Shown here: positions 26,922 through 34,852 of the stretch, in pieces
Position numbering within the stretch: the stretch's first letter is position 1
Layout: every line of letters begins with the position of its first letter
DNA from: Bacteroidales bacterium
Lineage (GTDB): Bacteria; Bacteroidota; Bacteroidia; Bacteroidales; F082
Assembly: GCA_024400425.1 (NCBI GenBank)
Contig: JAKSMV010000017.1
Span: forward strand, 1-64,000
Direction of reading: 5' to 3'
DNA length: 64,000 bases
Position numbers and translations under genes: made by a program
The notes under the pieces: model-generated
Told to the model about the DNA's origin: nothing
Databases searched by the model: none
Seen by the model: only the letters and a program-made list of their open reading frames with translations

Positions 26922-27287
26922 ATGATGGAAGAAAATGAAATGAACAGCAAGGAAGGTTTATACTCCAAGGCTGTGAGAGCTGGAAAAAGAACTTATTTCT
27001 TTGATGTAAAGACTACAAAAGGAGACGATCAATACATTACCATCACCGAAAGCAAACGTCGTTTCGATGCCGAACAGAACCGCTTTTTCTTCGAGAAGCA
27101 CAAGATTTTCCTCTACAAGGAAGACTTTGAGAAGGTTGCCAAAGGCCTGAACGACGCCATCAACTTCATCCAAACCGGCGAATATCCAGAAGACTACAAC
27201 GAAGAGCCAGCACGCTTCAACGACGAAAGCGGAAGCCCAGTTGACAACAACAACATCGAGAAATGGTTTGACGAACTGGATAAGTAA
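26922..27287 (+). CDS. DUF3276 (PUR-alpha-like) nucleic-acid-binding protein
   Basis: A 121-residue protein of the Bacteroidota/Spirochaete DUF3276 family, whose Borrelia member (BpuR) has a PUR fold and binds DNA and RNA. The PUR repeat is seen as SKAVRAGKRTYFFDVKTTKG, followed by YITITESKRRF and IFLYKEDFEKVAKGLNDAINF. The C-terminus is acidic and disordered-looking. ATG at 26922 is preferred; an in-frame TTG at 26913 and ATGs at 26925 and 26940 are alternatives. Monocistronic, with its own promoter and a strong terminator. A global post-transcriptional or nucleoid role is likely. Confidence 0.9.
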   Translation: MMEENEMNSKEGLYSKAVRAGKRTYFFDVKTTKGDDQYITITESKRRFDAEQNRFFFEKHKIFLYKEDFEKVAKGLNDAINFIQTGEYPEDYNEEPARFNDESGSPVDNNNIEKWFDELDK

Positions 27288-27321
27288 GTTGCCATCCTAA
27301 ACGGTTAGGTAATAAGTATTT

Positions 27322-27361
27322 AAAAAAAGAGGTCGCGTCATTAGGCGCGACCTCTTTTTTA
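27322..27361 (+). terminator. Bidirectional terminator between DUF3276 and the primase-like gene
   Basis: A perfect 11-bp stem (AAGAGGTCGCG / CGCGACCTCTT, loop TCATTAGG) is flanked by A- and T-runs. It terminates the DUF3276 gene and the converging accessory operon. It also marks the left border of the accessory island. Confidence 0.9.
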
Positions 27362-27371
27362 CTTTCCTGGT

Positions 27372-29669
27372 TCATTCGTCTTTCCGTTTCTTGCGCCAAT
27401 GGTTCTTCCCCACCTTCTCAATCAGTTCATCACGGTTCCAGACATAGACCATCTGCCGCATACCGTGGTTTGACAAATCCGGACGCAATGCGAGAATATC
27501 CTGCATGGAGAACTCCACAGGCAGTTCATCGAACAGACTCTTGTTTTTGGTCTTCCTGCCCGATGCCGTCAGCACCGTGACATTTTCAAGCAGTTGCTCG
27601 CCGAACAGCTCCATCTGGTATTTCAGCGCATATTCCGCCATCAGTTTGGCGAAATCGACACAGGCCTTGCTCTCGGGTTGCATTTTCAGCGGATCGCCAT
27701 CATTTTGCAAGAGGTGAAACACCACCCCGCAGCGGAAGCCTATGACACAGGCACGCTTGCGGAAGGTGTCGCGGACGATGTCCTTGTCGGCGCGTGCCAT
27801 GGCCGCCTCTTCGTTGCACCATTTCGTCATCTCCTTGCGGAGACGCGGCGTATCGACAAAGCCCTTGTAGGACGACAGCAAGGTGACAGCCTCGTAGATT
27901 TTCTCGTCAATCATCGGGTCGCGCTCCTCGTAGGTCGGCATGTCCTCGAAGTTACGGCTCGGCATCATGCTGAACAGGATACGCCCGCCCAGGCCGTTCT
28001 CCACGTTGTCGGTGACAAAGAGTTTCTTCACCGCGCCGTAGGTGCCAAGAATCGTCCAGTTGTAGGCCACGTTGACCATGCCGCTTTCGGAGTTGTCCGA
28101 CACATAGTCCTGTCCCCACTCGCCATTGTCGAAGGCCATGCGGTAGAGGTCGTATTTGGCGCTCCACGATCCTGCGCCGTTGCTCTTGCGCAAGGTGTCG
28201 AGTTCCTCGCCGAAGCTGAACACATGACGCCCGGCGGCATTCTTCATGCGCTTGAGCAAGCCCGAATTGGAGATGGTGACGGCTACGCCCTGCACGAAGG
28301 TCTTCGGTTCGGGCGGCAGTTTCTCGTTGGCCTTGCGGCCTTTTTTCAGCTGCTTGTATTCGTCTTCCTGCTGACGTGCCTCGGCATCGGCGACTTTCAT
28401 GGGCTTGCGCCACACCTCCACCACATCCTTCACGGCGCTCTTGCCCGAAGCCTGCTTGCCATAGACCACGCACATCATGTTGAGGCGCTGCTGCTTGCCG
28501 TCGCAATACTGATAGCTGACGTTGGTGGCGTAGGTCATGGCTAAGGGCATGATGCCACACAGGATGGGCACCTTCACCTTGTCGGGCACACCCGACAGCG
28601 ATTCGTTCAGTCCAAGGGGCAGCTTGGGCAGACGCGCCAGATATTCCTCGTCGTGCGGGTCGTCGGCATCGTCGGCGATGGCTGGCGATGGCGTGGCGGC
28701 ATCTTGCGAAAGGTCCTTGTCGCCACCCTCCTTCAGCATCTGGTACAGCAGCACCTTCAGGTCGCGCGGCATCTGCGATGAACGCTGGGCGTTGCACGCG
28801 CTCTGGCACAGCGACAGCACCTCGGCATCCGTCAGGCCGCAATGCGGAATGGCGGCAGCCACCACCTCGGCCTTGAACTCGGTGATATAGCGCAGACTGA
28901 AGGCCAGCCGGTGCAGCACCGTGTTGCGCTCGCCTTCCTGGGGCAAGCCGCCGTTGGACTTCAGCCATTCCATGGCGATGTCGGTCAGGGCAAGGCCCTT
29001 GTAATGGGTCTGCAATCCTGTAGAGACGTTGCGTGAAGCCTCTGTTTCGGATTCATTAGGGCGATCGTTTGCCGTTGCCGTGGCAGCGGTGTTGAGTACA
29101 ACCGCTGTTGCGGGTTCGTCTTTACAATTGTTTTCCACCGCAACGTTTTCCATGGTCCAGATGTTATCATCTAAATAATAGAAATAGGTATGCGGCACGA
29201 GGTATGAGAAACGCGCCAGGTCCTTGACGGCTGCATCGATGGCGAGGCCTGTCTGCTGGGCAAACCAACGCTGGTTTTCCTCGATGCTGTGGCAGTCCTT
29301 ACGGCAGCGTGCCACCACACGCAGGCCATGGCACGAAGGGGTGCAATGCACGGCCATCACGCCCAGTTTCACGAGGCGGTAGGCGATTTTCTCCTGATAG
29401 ACGGCTTCGGGCTTGTCGATATGGTCGATATCGACGATGAAGAGGCCTGTCGCCACGGCCTCGTCGTTCTTGCGCCGTCCCTTGGGGAAATCGGCTTGCC
29501 AGGTGATGCCCGGCAGCCTTTTCTTCAGTTCGCCACGCTTGCCGTTGTCGGTCTCACCGGCAATCTGCCTGTAAAGCGGCAGCAGTCCCTCGTCGTGGGT
29601 GGCGGCGAAGAACAGCTCCCTGGTCAGGAGCTGTCCCTTTGCACTTACCGATTTGAAGTAATATGCCAT
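27372..29669 (-). CDS. BT4734/VirE N-terminal primase-like and DUF3987 helicase-like fusion
   Basis: A 765-residue protein. Residues ~1-170 match the BT4734-like domain that Bacteroidota annotate with VirE (primase-like fold: FIVDIDHIDKP with metal-binding aspartates, then CTPSCHGLRVVARC). Residues ~225-310 hold a PrimCT/VirE-like helical module (GGLPQEGERNTVLHRLAFSL). The C-terminal half is DUF3987 with a Walker A-type loop VYGKQASGKSAVKD (about 407) and a downstream aspartate/glutamate region. Together they suggest a primase-helicase used by a mobile element for replication. Codon use is GC-rich, unlike the defence cassette. It is the last gene of a three-gene minus-strand operon. Confidence 0.8.
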   Translation of the reverse strand: MAYYFKSVSAKGQLLTRELFFAATHDEGLLPLYRQIAGETDNGKRGELKKRLPGITWQADFPKGRRKNDEAVATGLFIVDIDHIDKPEAVYQEKIAYRLVKLGVMAVHCTPSCHGLRVVARCRKDCHSIEENQRWFAQQTGLAIDAAVKDLARFSYLVPHTYFYYLDDNIWTMENVAVENNCKDEPATAVVLNTAATATANDRPNESETEASRNVSTGLQTHYKGLALTDIAMEWLKSNGGLPQEGERNTVLHRLAFSLRYITEFKAEVVAAAIPHCGLTDAEVLSLCQSACNAQRSSQMPRDLKVLLYQMLKEGGDKDLSQDAATPSPAIADDADDPHDEEYLARLPKLPLGLNESLSGVPDKVKVPILCGIMPLAMTYATNVSYQYCDGKQQRLNMMCVVYGKQASGKSAVKDVVEVWRKPMKVADAEARQQEDEYKQLKKGRKANEKLPPEPKTFVQGVAVTISNSGLLKRMKNAAGRHVFSFGEELDTLRKSNGAGSWSAKYDLYRMAFDNGEWGQDYVSDNSESGMVNVAYNWTILGTYGAVKKLFVTDNVENGLGGRILFSMMPSRNFEDMPTYEERDPMIDEKIYEAVTLLSSYKGFVDTPRLRKEMTKWCNEEAAMARADKDIVRDTFRKRACVIGFRCGVVFHLLQNDGDPLKMQPESKACVDFAKLMAEYALKYQMELFGEQLLENVTVLTASGRKTKNKSLFDELPVEFSMQDILALRPDLSNHGMRQMVYVWNRDELIEKVGKNHWRKKRKDE

Positions 29670-29676
29670 GGCGCCA

Positions 29677-30009
29677 TCAGTATTCGTTCAACACCTTGAT
29701 TTTGCTCATCAGCGTCACCACATCGAGGACCATAAGGCGCTGCAAGGTATCCAGATCCTTGGCGGAACTGAATTCCGCCCTGATGCTGTAGTTGCCATCC
29801 TTCAGCACGCGGCTGGTCAGCACGTTGCCACGGTAGAACACCGGGTTGGGGCTGTATTGCTTGGTGATGCGGCCTTCCTTGTTGAAGACGAAGGCGTCGC
29901 CGTCCTGCAGCAGAGCGCCCATGCCCGTGCGCGGTTCCTTGAGTTGCATTTCCTTTCCGTCGTTGTTGTAGATGACGAGACGAATATTGTTGATTACCTG
30001 CTTCTTCAT
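29677..30009 (-). CDS. Hypothetical protein in primase operon
   Basis: A 110-residue protein of unknown family. It has no signal peptide or membrane segment. The sequence is beta-rich with a central RITKQYSPNPVFYRGNVLTS stretch and a helical C-terminus (TLQRLMVLDVVTLMSKIKVL). It lies 3 bp after the DUF3127 gene and 7 bp before the primase-like gene, so it belongs to the same transcript and presumably the same replication-related process. Translation in this compact arrangement is likely coupled. Confidence 0.7.
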   Translation of the reverse strand: MKKQVINNIRLVIYNNDGKEMQLKEPRTGMGALLQDGDAFVFNKEGRITKQYSPNPVFYRGNVLTSRVLKDGNYSIRAEFSSAKDLDTLQRLMVLDVVTLMSKIKVLNEY

Positions 30010-30012
30010 GGC

Positions 30013-30342
30013 TCAGTCTCCTATCCTTTCCAGTTTCCAGCAATTGAGGTCGGTGCTCCAGGCGGTGGTGCCGTCGGCTTTCTGAAAGCTGTGCGCCTTC
30101 AGGTCGATGGAGGCCTGCCATAAGCCGTTGTAGGTGCCGTCGCTGTCGATGCGCTGCGCCTGCAGCAAGGCTATGACGGCTTCGTTGCGTGTGCGGCACA
30201 CCACGCTCTGCGGATACTGCCCGTCGGCTTCCTCCACCACGAAATCGGTGGAGCACCACGGCCGGTTGGTTTTTGAACTAATCCCGCTCTGCATCGGGGA
30301 GATGTGTTTTATCTTTCCTTGAAATTTAAGTGTGTTTGTCAT
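30013..30342 (-). CDS. DUF3127-like OB-fold protein
   Basis: A 109-residue protein whose pattern FQGKIKHISPMQSGIS, then WCSTDFVVEE, QYPQSVVCR and WSTDLNCWKLERI resembles DUF3127. DUF3127 is a small Bacteroidota family with an OB-like fold reminiscent of single-strand binding proteins. As the first gene of a three-gene operon with a primase-helicase-like protein, an ssDNA-binding accessory function is plausible. Relatives are often annotated only as hypothetical; the match is recognised from pattern, not computed. Confidence 0.65.
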   Translation of the reverse strand: MTNTLKFQGKIKHISPMQSGISSKTNRPWCSTDFVVEEADGQYPQSVVCRTRNEAVIALLQAQRIDSDGTYNGLWQASIDLKAHSFQKADGTTAWSTDLNCWKLERIGD

Positions 30343-30577
30343 TTTGCGTTAGTTTTAAAGTTTGTATTATCGTCTTAATCTTTCAGCCACATCACCGCTT
30401 AGAGCCTTGGCGGGGAGCATACGCCTCAGGCTCTTGCTCCCAAGCGGTTTGCGACCGATTGACGGGGCAAAAATAAAGTGAGGAAAGAGGGCAAAACGAA
30501 AATTCCCAGACTTGGGAATGAACCTGGGAATTAGGGCATGAAATGTGAATGGATATGGGAATCGGCGGGGATCCTAT

Positions 30578-31069
30578 TCATTCAAAAACCATCAAAAATC
30601 TCTTTGCGACTTCGACAAGGCGGGCGGTTTCGTCGGGCTGGCTGTCGGTGATGCGCCATTCGGGATATTTCCCTGAAATGATGACTTTACGCAGCATGCT
30701 GTCGCTCGGCAACATGTCATGGACTTTCGGGGAGCAGCCTTTTTTCAGCAGTTGCACGAATTTTGTCGTCTGGATGTCACCATAATACCCTTTATCCAAC
30801 AGCACCTGACGAATGGCGGCCAAGTCTCCCTTTTTCCGGATGACATCCTCGTTGATGAGTTGCTCCACGCAATGGCAGATGCGGTCCTCTCTGCTCAAGG
30901 AATCTTCACTTGCGGATGGCTGTAGATTTTCGTTTCTTTCACTCCCTTGGCAATAATTCACCGTGCTGCCAGGCAATGGGAACACACCGCCAAAGATATT
31001 GCCTTGGAAGATATTGCAGTTGTGATTCTCCTGGTGCAGAATCACCGTTGGCTTCTTTTCTTCATCCAT
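30578..31069 (-). CDS. Hypothetical protein with NHNCNIFQGN motif
   Basis: A 163-residue cytosolic protein I do not recognise. Near the N-terminus it carries HQENHNCNIFQGNIFGGVF followed by PLPGSTVN, a motif shared with its upstream neighbour (31074-31637). The remainder is helical (RICHCVEQLINEDVI; LAAIRQVLLDKGYYGDI) and resembles a small DNA-binding or adaptor domain. It is 4 bp from the neighbour's stop, so both are one operon. The pair is divergent from the DUF1016 nuclease gene and could regulate the defence cassette; this is inference from position. Confidence 0.65.
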   Translation of the reverse strand: MDEEKKPTVILHQENHNCNIFQGNIFGGVFPLPGSTVNYCQGSERNENLQPSASEDSLSREDRICHCVEQLINEDVIRKKGDLAAIRQVLLDKGYYGDIQTTKFVQLLKKGCSPKVHDMLPSDSMLRKVIISGKYPEWRITDSQPDETARLVEVAKRFLMVFE

Positions 31070-31073
31070 AAGT

Positions 31074-31637
31074 CTATTGCATTGGATTCAATGGTTGCTG
31101 AAACTGGGCGCCGTTGACATTGCCCGTGAAAATGTTGCAGTTGCTGTTGTCCTGATTGATGGTGACGCCTTTCATGGCACCCGTCTGCATGGCCTTGAAC
31201 GCTTTCATCACATTAGCTTCCACCCTTGCCAAATCAGTCTCGACGAACATTCCGGAAAGTCTCAGGTTGTCGATGCGTTTATCCACCGTCTGCCAGTCGG
31301 GCAGTGCCATGAGCTTTGCCTCGATTTGTTCCAATGTGACGCAGTTTTTCACCGAAAAACGTTCCATGAGCGCAGCAATAGTGGCATCGCGTTGGGCGAT
31401 TTCGGTCTTCAGCTGTTCGCGTTCCTCGTTGTAGCTGCACAGTTCCCACCACCCTGCCGGCTTACCCACGGCTTTCTGTATCATCGGATGACGCTGCAAG
31501 ATGGTGCGGATTGTATTCTTCGGTGTCTTCGCATTAGAGAAATCGGCTTTGGGCAAGGCGTGCTTGTAAATCAGTTTGTTAGTCGAGCGGCCGCCAAGCT
31601 CCTTAAGCGCTTCATAAACAGCTTCCTTTTGGGTCAT
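31074..31637 (-). CDS. Hypothetical HTH-like protein with NSNCNIFTGN motif
   Basis: A 187-residue protein. Residues 1-70 look like a winged-helix/HARE-type module (KEAVYEALKELGGRSTNKLIYKHAL, then TIRTILQRHP and PAGWWEL), followed by a coiled coil (EEREQLKTEIAQRDATIAAL). The C-terminus carries TINQDNSNCNIFTGNVNGAQF, the counterpart of the motif in the next gene. First gene of a two-gene operon transcribed away from the defence cassette across a 172-bp gap. A regulatory or oligomer-forming role is suggested but not shown. Confidence 0.65.
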   Translation of the reverse strand: MTQKEAVYEALKELGGRSTNKLIYKHALPKADFSNAKTPKNTIRTILQRHPMIQKAVGKPAGWWELCSYNEEREQLKTEIAQRDATIAALMERFSVKNCVTLEQIEAKLMALPDWQTVDKRIDNLRLSGMFVETDLARVEANVMKAFKAMQTGAMKGVTINQDNSNCNIFTGNVNGAQFQQPLNPMQ

Positions 31638-31718
31638 ATCGAGGTGTCATTTAGGATGCGCAATTTACAAATTTTCCGGATGCCGCTAAAAAAAAAGCCA
31701 TCATAAATGAATTATTTC

Positions 31719-31726
31719 TATTTTTG
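31719..31726 (+). promoter_or_regulatory. -7 element (TATTTTTG) before the DUF1016 cassette
   Basis: TATTTTTG lies 84 bp upstream of the ATG at 31810 and upstream of the first leader repeat. It would give an mRNA leader containing the repeat. Confidence 0.5.
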
Positions 31727-31772
31727 TTGAGCGAACAAAGGCGACAAATTCCGTATGCCGGCAAGTCAACCG

Positions 31773-31818
31773 ACTGACATATAATTATTAACCATAGCGT
31801 TGGGAGCAAATGAACAAA
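31773..31818 (+). repeat. Leader repeat copy 1
   Basis: A 46-bp sequence (core CATATAATTATTAACCATAG, then CGTTGGGAGCAAATGAACAA) that includes the start codon at 31810. It is repeated almost exactly at 32995-33040 and, without the start codon, at 33588-33616. Confidence 0.85.
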
Positions 31819-32946
31819 AGCATCAACATATTAGATAAAGAGTATCAGGAATGGGTTAAAGCTTTGGCCGTTCGGTATAGGAACAGTCAGATTAAGGCTG
31901 CTGCAAAGGTCAATTCCGAAAAGTTATTCTTTAATTGGCTTCTGGGACGCGACCTTGTGGAAATGCACGTTGAAGAACGGTGGGGCGAAAGTGTAATAAT
32001 GCAACTCAGCAAGGATTTACGTTTGGCGTTACCTGGTGTCGATGGTTTGTCGAAATCGAACATTTACTATTGCAAAAAGTTTTATCAGCTTTATAATCAT
32101 GCTGGAACAGTTTTCCAACAAGCTGTTGGAAAAATCGGGATGGAGCCGTTGAGCGAATTAAATGGTTTAGACAGGCTGAGCTTGCCAGGAGAGACAGACC
32201 GTTCGGAAAAATTCCAACAATTTGTTGGAGTTTTCCAAATTCCTTGGGGACATCATTGCGTGATTATGGATTATGCGAAAGGCGATGTCTGCAAGGCTTT
32301 GTTTTTTGTCAGGAAAACCATCGAAAACGGTTGGAGTCGCGCCATGCTTCTTAACTGGATTGACACTGGTTTGTACGAAAGAGAAGGGAAAGCCTTGACC
32401 AATTTCAAGGCGACCTTGCCCGAACCCATGAGCGACCTTGCTCAAGAAATCACTAAAGACCCATATAATTTTGCATTTGCCGGCATTACAGGAAAATACA
32501 ACGAGGCTCGATTCAAGTCCCAACTGTTGAAAAACATCACGGATTTCCTGATAGAATTAGGAACGGGGTTTGCATACGTTGGCAAGGAATACCGTTTGCA
32601 AATCGGGCAGAAGGAAAAATTCATAGACCTTCTCTTTTATCATCTGAATCTTAGGTGTTATATCGTCATCGAGGTGAAGATGGGCGATTTCGATTTTCAG
32701 GATGTCGGACAATTAGGTGGCTATGTTGCATCGGTGAACCATATCGTAAAACGAGACGACGACAACCCTACAATCGGATTACTCATTTGCAAAAGCAAGG
32801 ACAAACTATTAGCTCAATATGCGCTGGAGTCAAGCAGCCAACCATTAGGAATATCAGATTTTGAATTAGAAAAGCTGTATCCAAGCAAAGTTGAGGGAAT
32901 GATACCGACAATACGGGAAATCGAAGAAAACTTGAATGATAAATAA
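31810..32946 (+). CDS. YhcG/DUF1016-type PD-(D/E)xK nuclease
   Basis: A 378-residue protein. The N-terminal ~190 residues are helical and DUF1016_N-like (NSEKLFFNWLLGRDLVEMHVEERWG; LSKSNIYYCKKFYQLY). The C-terminal half is the YhcG-type PDDEXK nuclease: LGTGFAYVGKEYRLQIGQ, then FIDLLFYHLNLRCYIVIEVK (Asp, Glu-x-Lys) and a downstream LGGYVASVNH helix. DUF1016 proteins occur widely in restriction-rich islands and are presumed DNA or tRNA nucleases. The gene is AT-rich (about 40% GC) compared with the island flanks. It starts inside leader repeat 1 and is followed by repeat copy 2. Confidence 0.88.
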   Translation: MNKSINILDKEYQEWVKALAVRYRNSQIKAAAKVNSEKLFFNWLLGRDLVEMHVEERWGESVIMQLSKDLRLALPGVDGLSKSNIYYCKKFYQLYNHAGTVFQQAVGKIGMEPLSELNGLDRLSLPGETDRSEKFQQFVGVFQIPWGHHCVIMDYAKGDVCKALFFVRKTIENGWSRAMLLNWIDTGLYEREGKALTNFKATLPEPMSDLAQEITKDPYNFAFAGITGKYNEARFKSQLLKNITDFLIELGTGFAYVGKEYRLQIGQKEKFIDLLFYHLNLRCYIVIEVKMGDFDFQDVGQLGGYVASVNHIVKRDDDNPTIGLLICKSKDKLLAQYALESSSQPLGISDFELEKLYPSKVEGMIPTIREIEENLNDK

Positions 32947-32960
32947 ACACATTTCATTAA

Positions 32961-33040
32961 CAATCAATTAACAAGAAAAAGAAATACTTATTTAACTGGC
33001 ATATAATTATTAACCATAGCGTTGGGAGCAAATGAACAAA
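32961..33040 (+). repeat. Leader repeat copy 2 (extended form)
   Basis: The 46-bp core at 32995-33040 includes the ATG at 33032. The upstream part from CAATCAATTAACAAG (32961) is shared only with copy 3, so copies 2 and 3 match over about 62 bp. Confidence 0.85.
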
Positions 33041-33502
33041 ACGAATGACATAGCATCGAAGAATCAGGAATTTGACCAAGACATCTACATGCCATTGGTT
33101 GAACAGATAACCACGTTGGTAAACGAGAGCAGGAAAAAAGCTGCAACGTCAGTAAATACGATAATGATTGAGACCTATTGGCAGATAGGCAAATACATTG
33201 TGGAATTTGAGCAAGGCGGCTTTGCGAAAGTGGCTTACGGGGCTTCTAAGCTGACGCAACTTTCCCAATTGCTGACTGCGCAATTCGGAAGAGGTTTTAG
33301 CCGTCCTAACTTATCGAATATGAGGAAGTTCTATCTGACGTATCCTAATTGTCAGACAATGTCTGACAATTTAAGTTGGTCCCATATTTGTTTGCTGTTG
33401 CAAATTGACGATAACCTCGAACGAAGTTTTTACGAAAAGGAATGTGTGGCTCAGAAGTGGAACTTTAGAGAACTGAAACGTCAAATGTCGTCGGTATCGT
33501 AA
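33032..33502 (+). CDS. DUF1016 N-terminal-domain-only protein (possibly truncated)
   Basis: A 156-residue protein containing just the DUF1016_N helical domain: QIGKYIVEFEQGGFAKVAYG, then FGRGFSRPNLSNMRKFYLTYP and LSWSHICLLLQIDD. Full YhcG proteins are about 350 residues and add a PDDEXK domain, which is absent here; the frame stops at 33500-33502 with no recognisable nuclease remnant after it. It may be a decayed paralogue or a genuine stand-alone partner or inhibitor. It shares its leader and first codons with the upstream DUF1016 gene, indicating duplication or cassette exchange rather than independent origin. Confidence 0.8.
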   Translation: MNKTNDIASKNQEFDQDIYMPLVEQITTLVNESRKKAATSVNTIMIETYWQIGKYIVEFEQGGFAKVAYGASKLTQLSQLLTAQFGRGFSRPNLSNMRKFYLTYPNCQTMSDNLSWSHICLLLQIDDNLERSFYEKECVAQKWNFRELKRQMSSVS

Positions 33503-33554
33503 ACGGAAAACTGAACAAATAATCATTCACAAACAAAGATACTTAAACAACAAC

Positions 33555-33616
33555 CAATCAATTAACAAGAAAAGGAACACATATTTAACTGACATATAAT
33601 TATTAACCATAGCGTT
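33555..33616 (+). repeat. Leader repeat copy 3 (truncated, no gene start)
   Basis: It matches the upstream part of copy 2 (CAATCAATTAACAAG through CATAGCGTT), then diverges exactly where the other copies continue into GGGAGCAAATG. The divergent sequence begins the structured RNA region at 33.63 kb. Confidence 0.85.
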
Positions 33617-33629
33617 TGCTATTTATTCG

Positions 33630-33800
33630 GCACAGCCTTGAAACCTGAGAAATTTTGAGAATGCACTAATGCTGATAAATGGGAAACGTCTGCGTTGACG
33701 CGGGCGTTTTATCATCCATTAGTGCGGGCAATTCTCAGGGCCTCAAGGCGTGGATTGAAAAATGTCCGCGTTTTTTATGCCCTGCCAGTTGCCCGTAGCC
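33630..33800 (+). ncRNA. Structured leader RNA with terminator upstream of restriction-modification operon
   Basis: A long hairpin is visible: GCCTTGA 33635-33641 pairs with 33743-33749; CCTGAGAA 33644-33651 with 33732-33739; GCACTAATG 33663-33671 with 33717-33725; GATAAA 33674-33679 with 33708-33713; and a 10-bp apical stem 33685-33694/33699-33708 with loop TTGA (shares one base with the previous stem). It is followed by a small hairpin, CGTGGA 33749-33754/TCCGCG 33765-33770, with a T6 run: a rho-independent terminator. An alternative helix (33726-33731 with 33789-33794, and 33736-33741 with 33779-33784) excludes parts of the first structure and encloses the terminator. The arrangement fits an attenuator or a small RNA. 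I do not recognise the family. Confidence 0.65.
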
Positions 33801-33810
33801 GATACAATAG

Positions 33811-34851
33811 ATGATGCTGAAAAGCAACAAGACGATGCCAAAAAGTATATCTATAAGCAATCGGCGGTACTTGGGCAACAAGTATAAACTATTGAATTTC
33901 ATTCAAGAGGTAATAGAAAATCATTGCAACGACATAAATGTATTTGCCGACCTCTTTGCCGGAACTGGTTCTGTAGCTTTTGGATTCAGAGACAGCAAGA
34001 CCCTTATCACAAACGACATTCTATATAGCAATTACATTTGCAATCTTGCATGGTTTGGAACAGAGCAATTCCGACAAGAAATACTGGAGCAAATGATCGA
34101 CGGATACAATGCTGCCAACCCTACTCATGCAAACTACATGTCACTCCATTTCGCTGACACCTACTTCAGCAAATCCGATTGCAAGAAAATCGGTTACATC
34201 AGAGAAGACATCGAGCGGAATTACAAAACGGGCAAAATAAACTCACGCGAAAGAGCCATACTGATTTCCTCGTTACTTTACGCCATGGACAGGGTGGCAA
34301 AAACTTGCGGTCATTATGATGCCTTTATTCAAAACGCCACATTCGATGAACATTTAGAACTCGGGATGCCGACCGTATCTAACGAAAACGCACCAAACAA
34401 TCAGTGCTTCAACGAAGACATCAATCAATTGGCAAAAAGGATATATGCCGATTTGGTGTATCTTGACCCACCCTATAATTCACGACAATACTGCGATGCC
34501 TACCACCTGTTAGAAAATGTTGCGCAATGGAAAAAACCAAAAGTATATGGTGTTGCAAGAAAAATGGACAGGAGCCGGCTAAAAAGTGATTATTGTACAA
34601 GAAGTGCCGCAATAGCCTTTGACGACCTTATAAAAAGCCTCAACACTCGCTATATCCTACTTTCTTACAACAACATGAGCACCAAAGGCGACGACAGGTC
34701 AAATGCCAGAATTTCCGATGAAGACATAATGCGAATATTAAGTGAAAAAGGCAATGTCCAAGTGTTTTCGCAAGATTACAAGGCCTTTTCTGCTGGCAAA
34801 TCAGACATTTCAGATAATCAGGAACGCTTGTTCCTATGTACTTGCAGGTGA
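33811..34851 (+). CDS. D12-class (Dam/FokI-type) N6-adenine DNA methyltransferase 1
   Basis: A 346-residue methyltransferase transferring methyl from SAM to adenine N6 in a specific site. The N-terminal YLGNKYKLLNFI (D12 motif X), motif I VFADLFAGTGSVAFGF and motif IV LVYLDPPYNSRQY are in alpha-class order. ATG 33811 is used here; ATG 33835 (MPKSISISNRRYLGNK) is an equally good start. Stop codon at 34849-34851 is followed after one base by the next methyltransferase. Together with the second D12 enzyme it probably protects the two strands of an asymmetric type IIS site. The gene is AT-rich. Confidence 0.9.
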   Translation: MMLKSNKTMPKSISISNRRYLGNKYKLLNFIQEVIENHCNDINVFADLFAGTGSVAFGFRDSKTLITNDILYSNYICNLAWFGTEQFRQEILEQMIDGYNAANPTHANYMSLHFADTYFSKSDCKKIGYIREDIERNYKTGKINSRERAILISSLLYAMDRVAKTCGHYDAFIQNATFDEHLELGMPTVSNENAPNNQCFNEDINQLAKRIYADLVYLDPPYNSRQYCDAYHLLENVAQWKKPKVYGVARKMDRSRLKSDYCTRSAAIAFDDLIKSLNTRYILLSYNNMSTKGDDRSNARISDEDIMRILSEKGNVQVFSQDYKAFSAGKSDISDNQERLFLCTCR

Positions 34852-34852
34852 T

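Noticed and set aside
27594..28968. Long frames on both strands in the GC-rich primase gene
   Set aside because: High GC reduces stop codons; only the 765-aa frame has conserved domains (BT4734, Walker A).
33630..33800. Reading the hairpin as an integron attC site
   Set aside because: No tyrosine integrase, no attC R-box consensus seen and only one copy; an RNA element with terminator fits better. Not wholly excluded.
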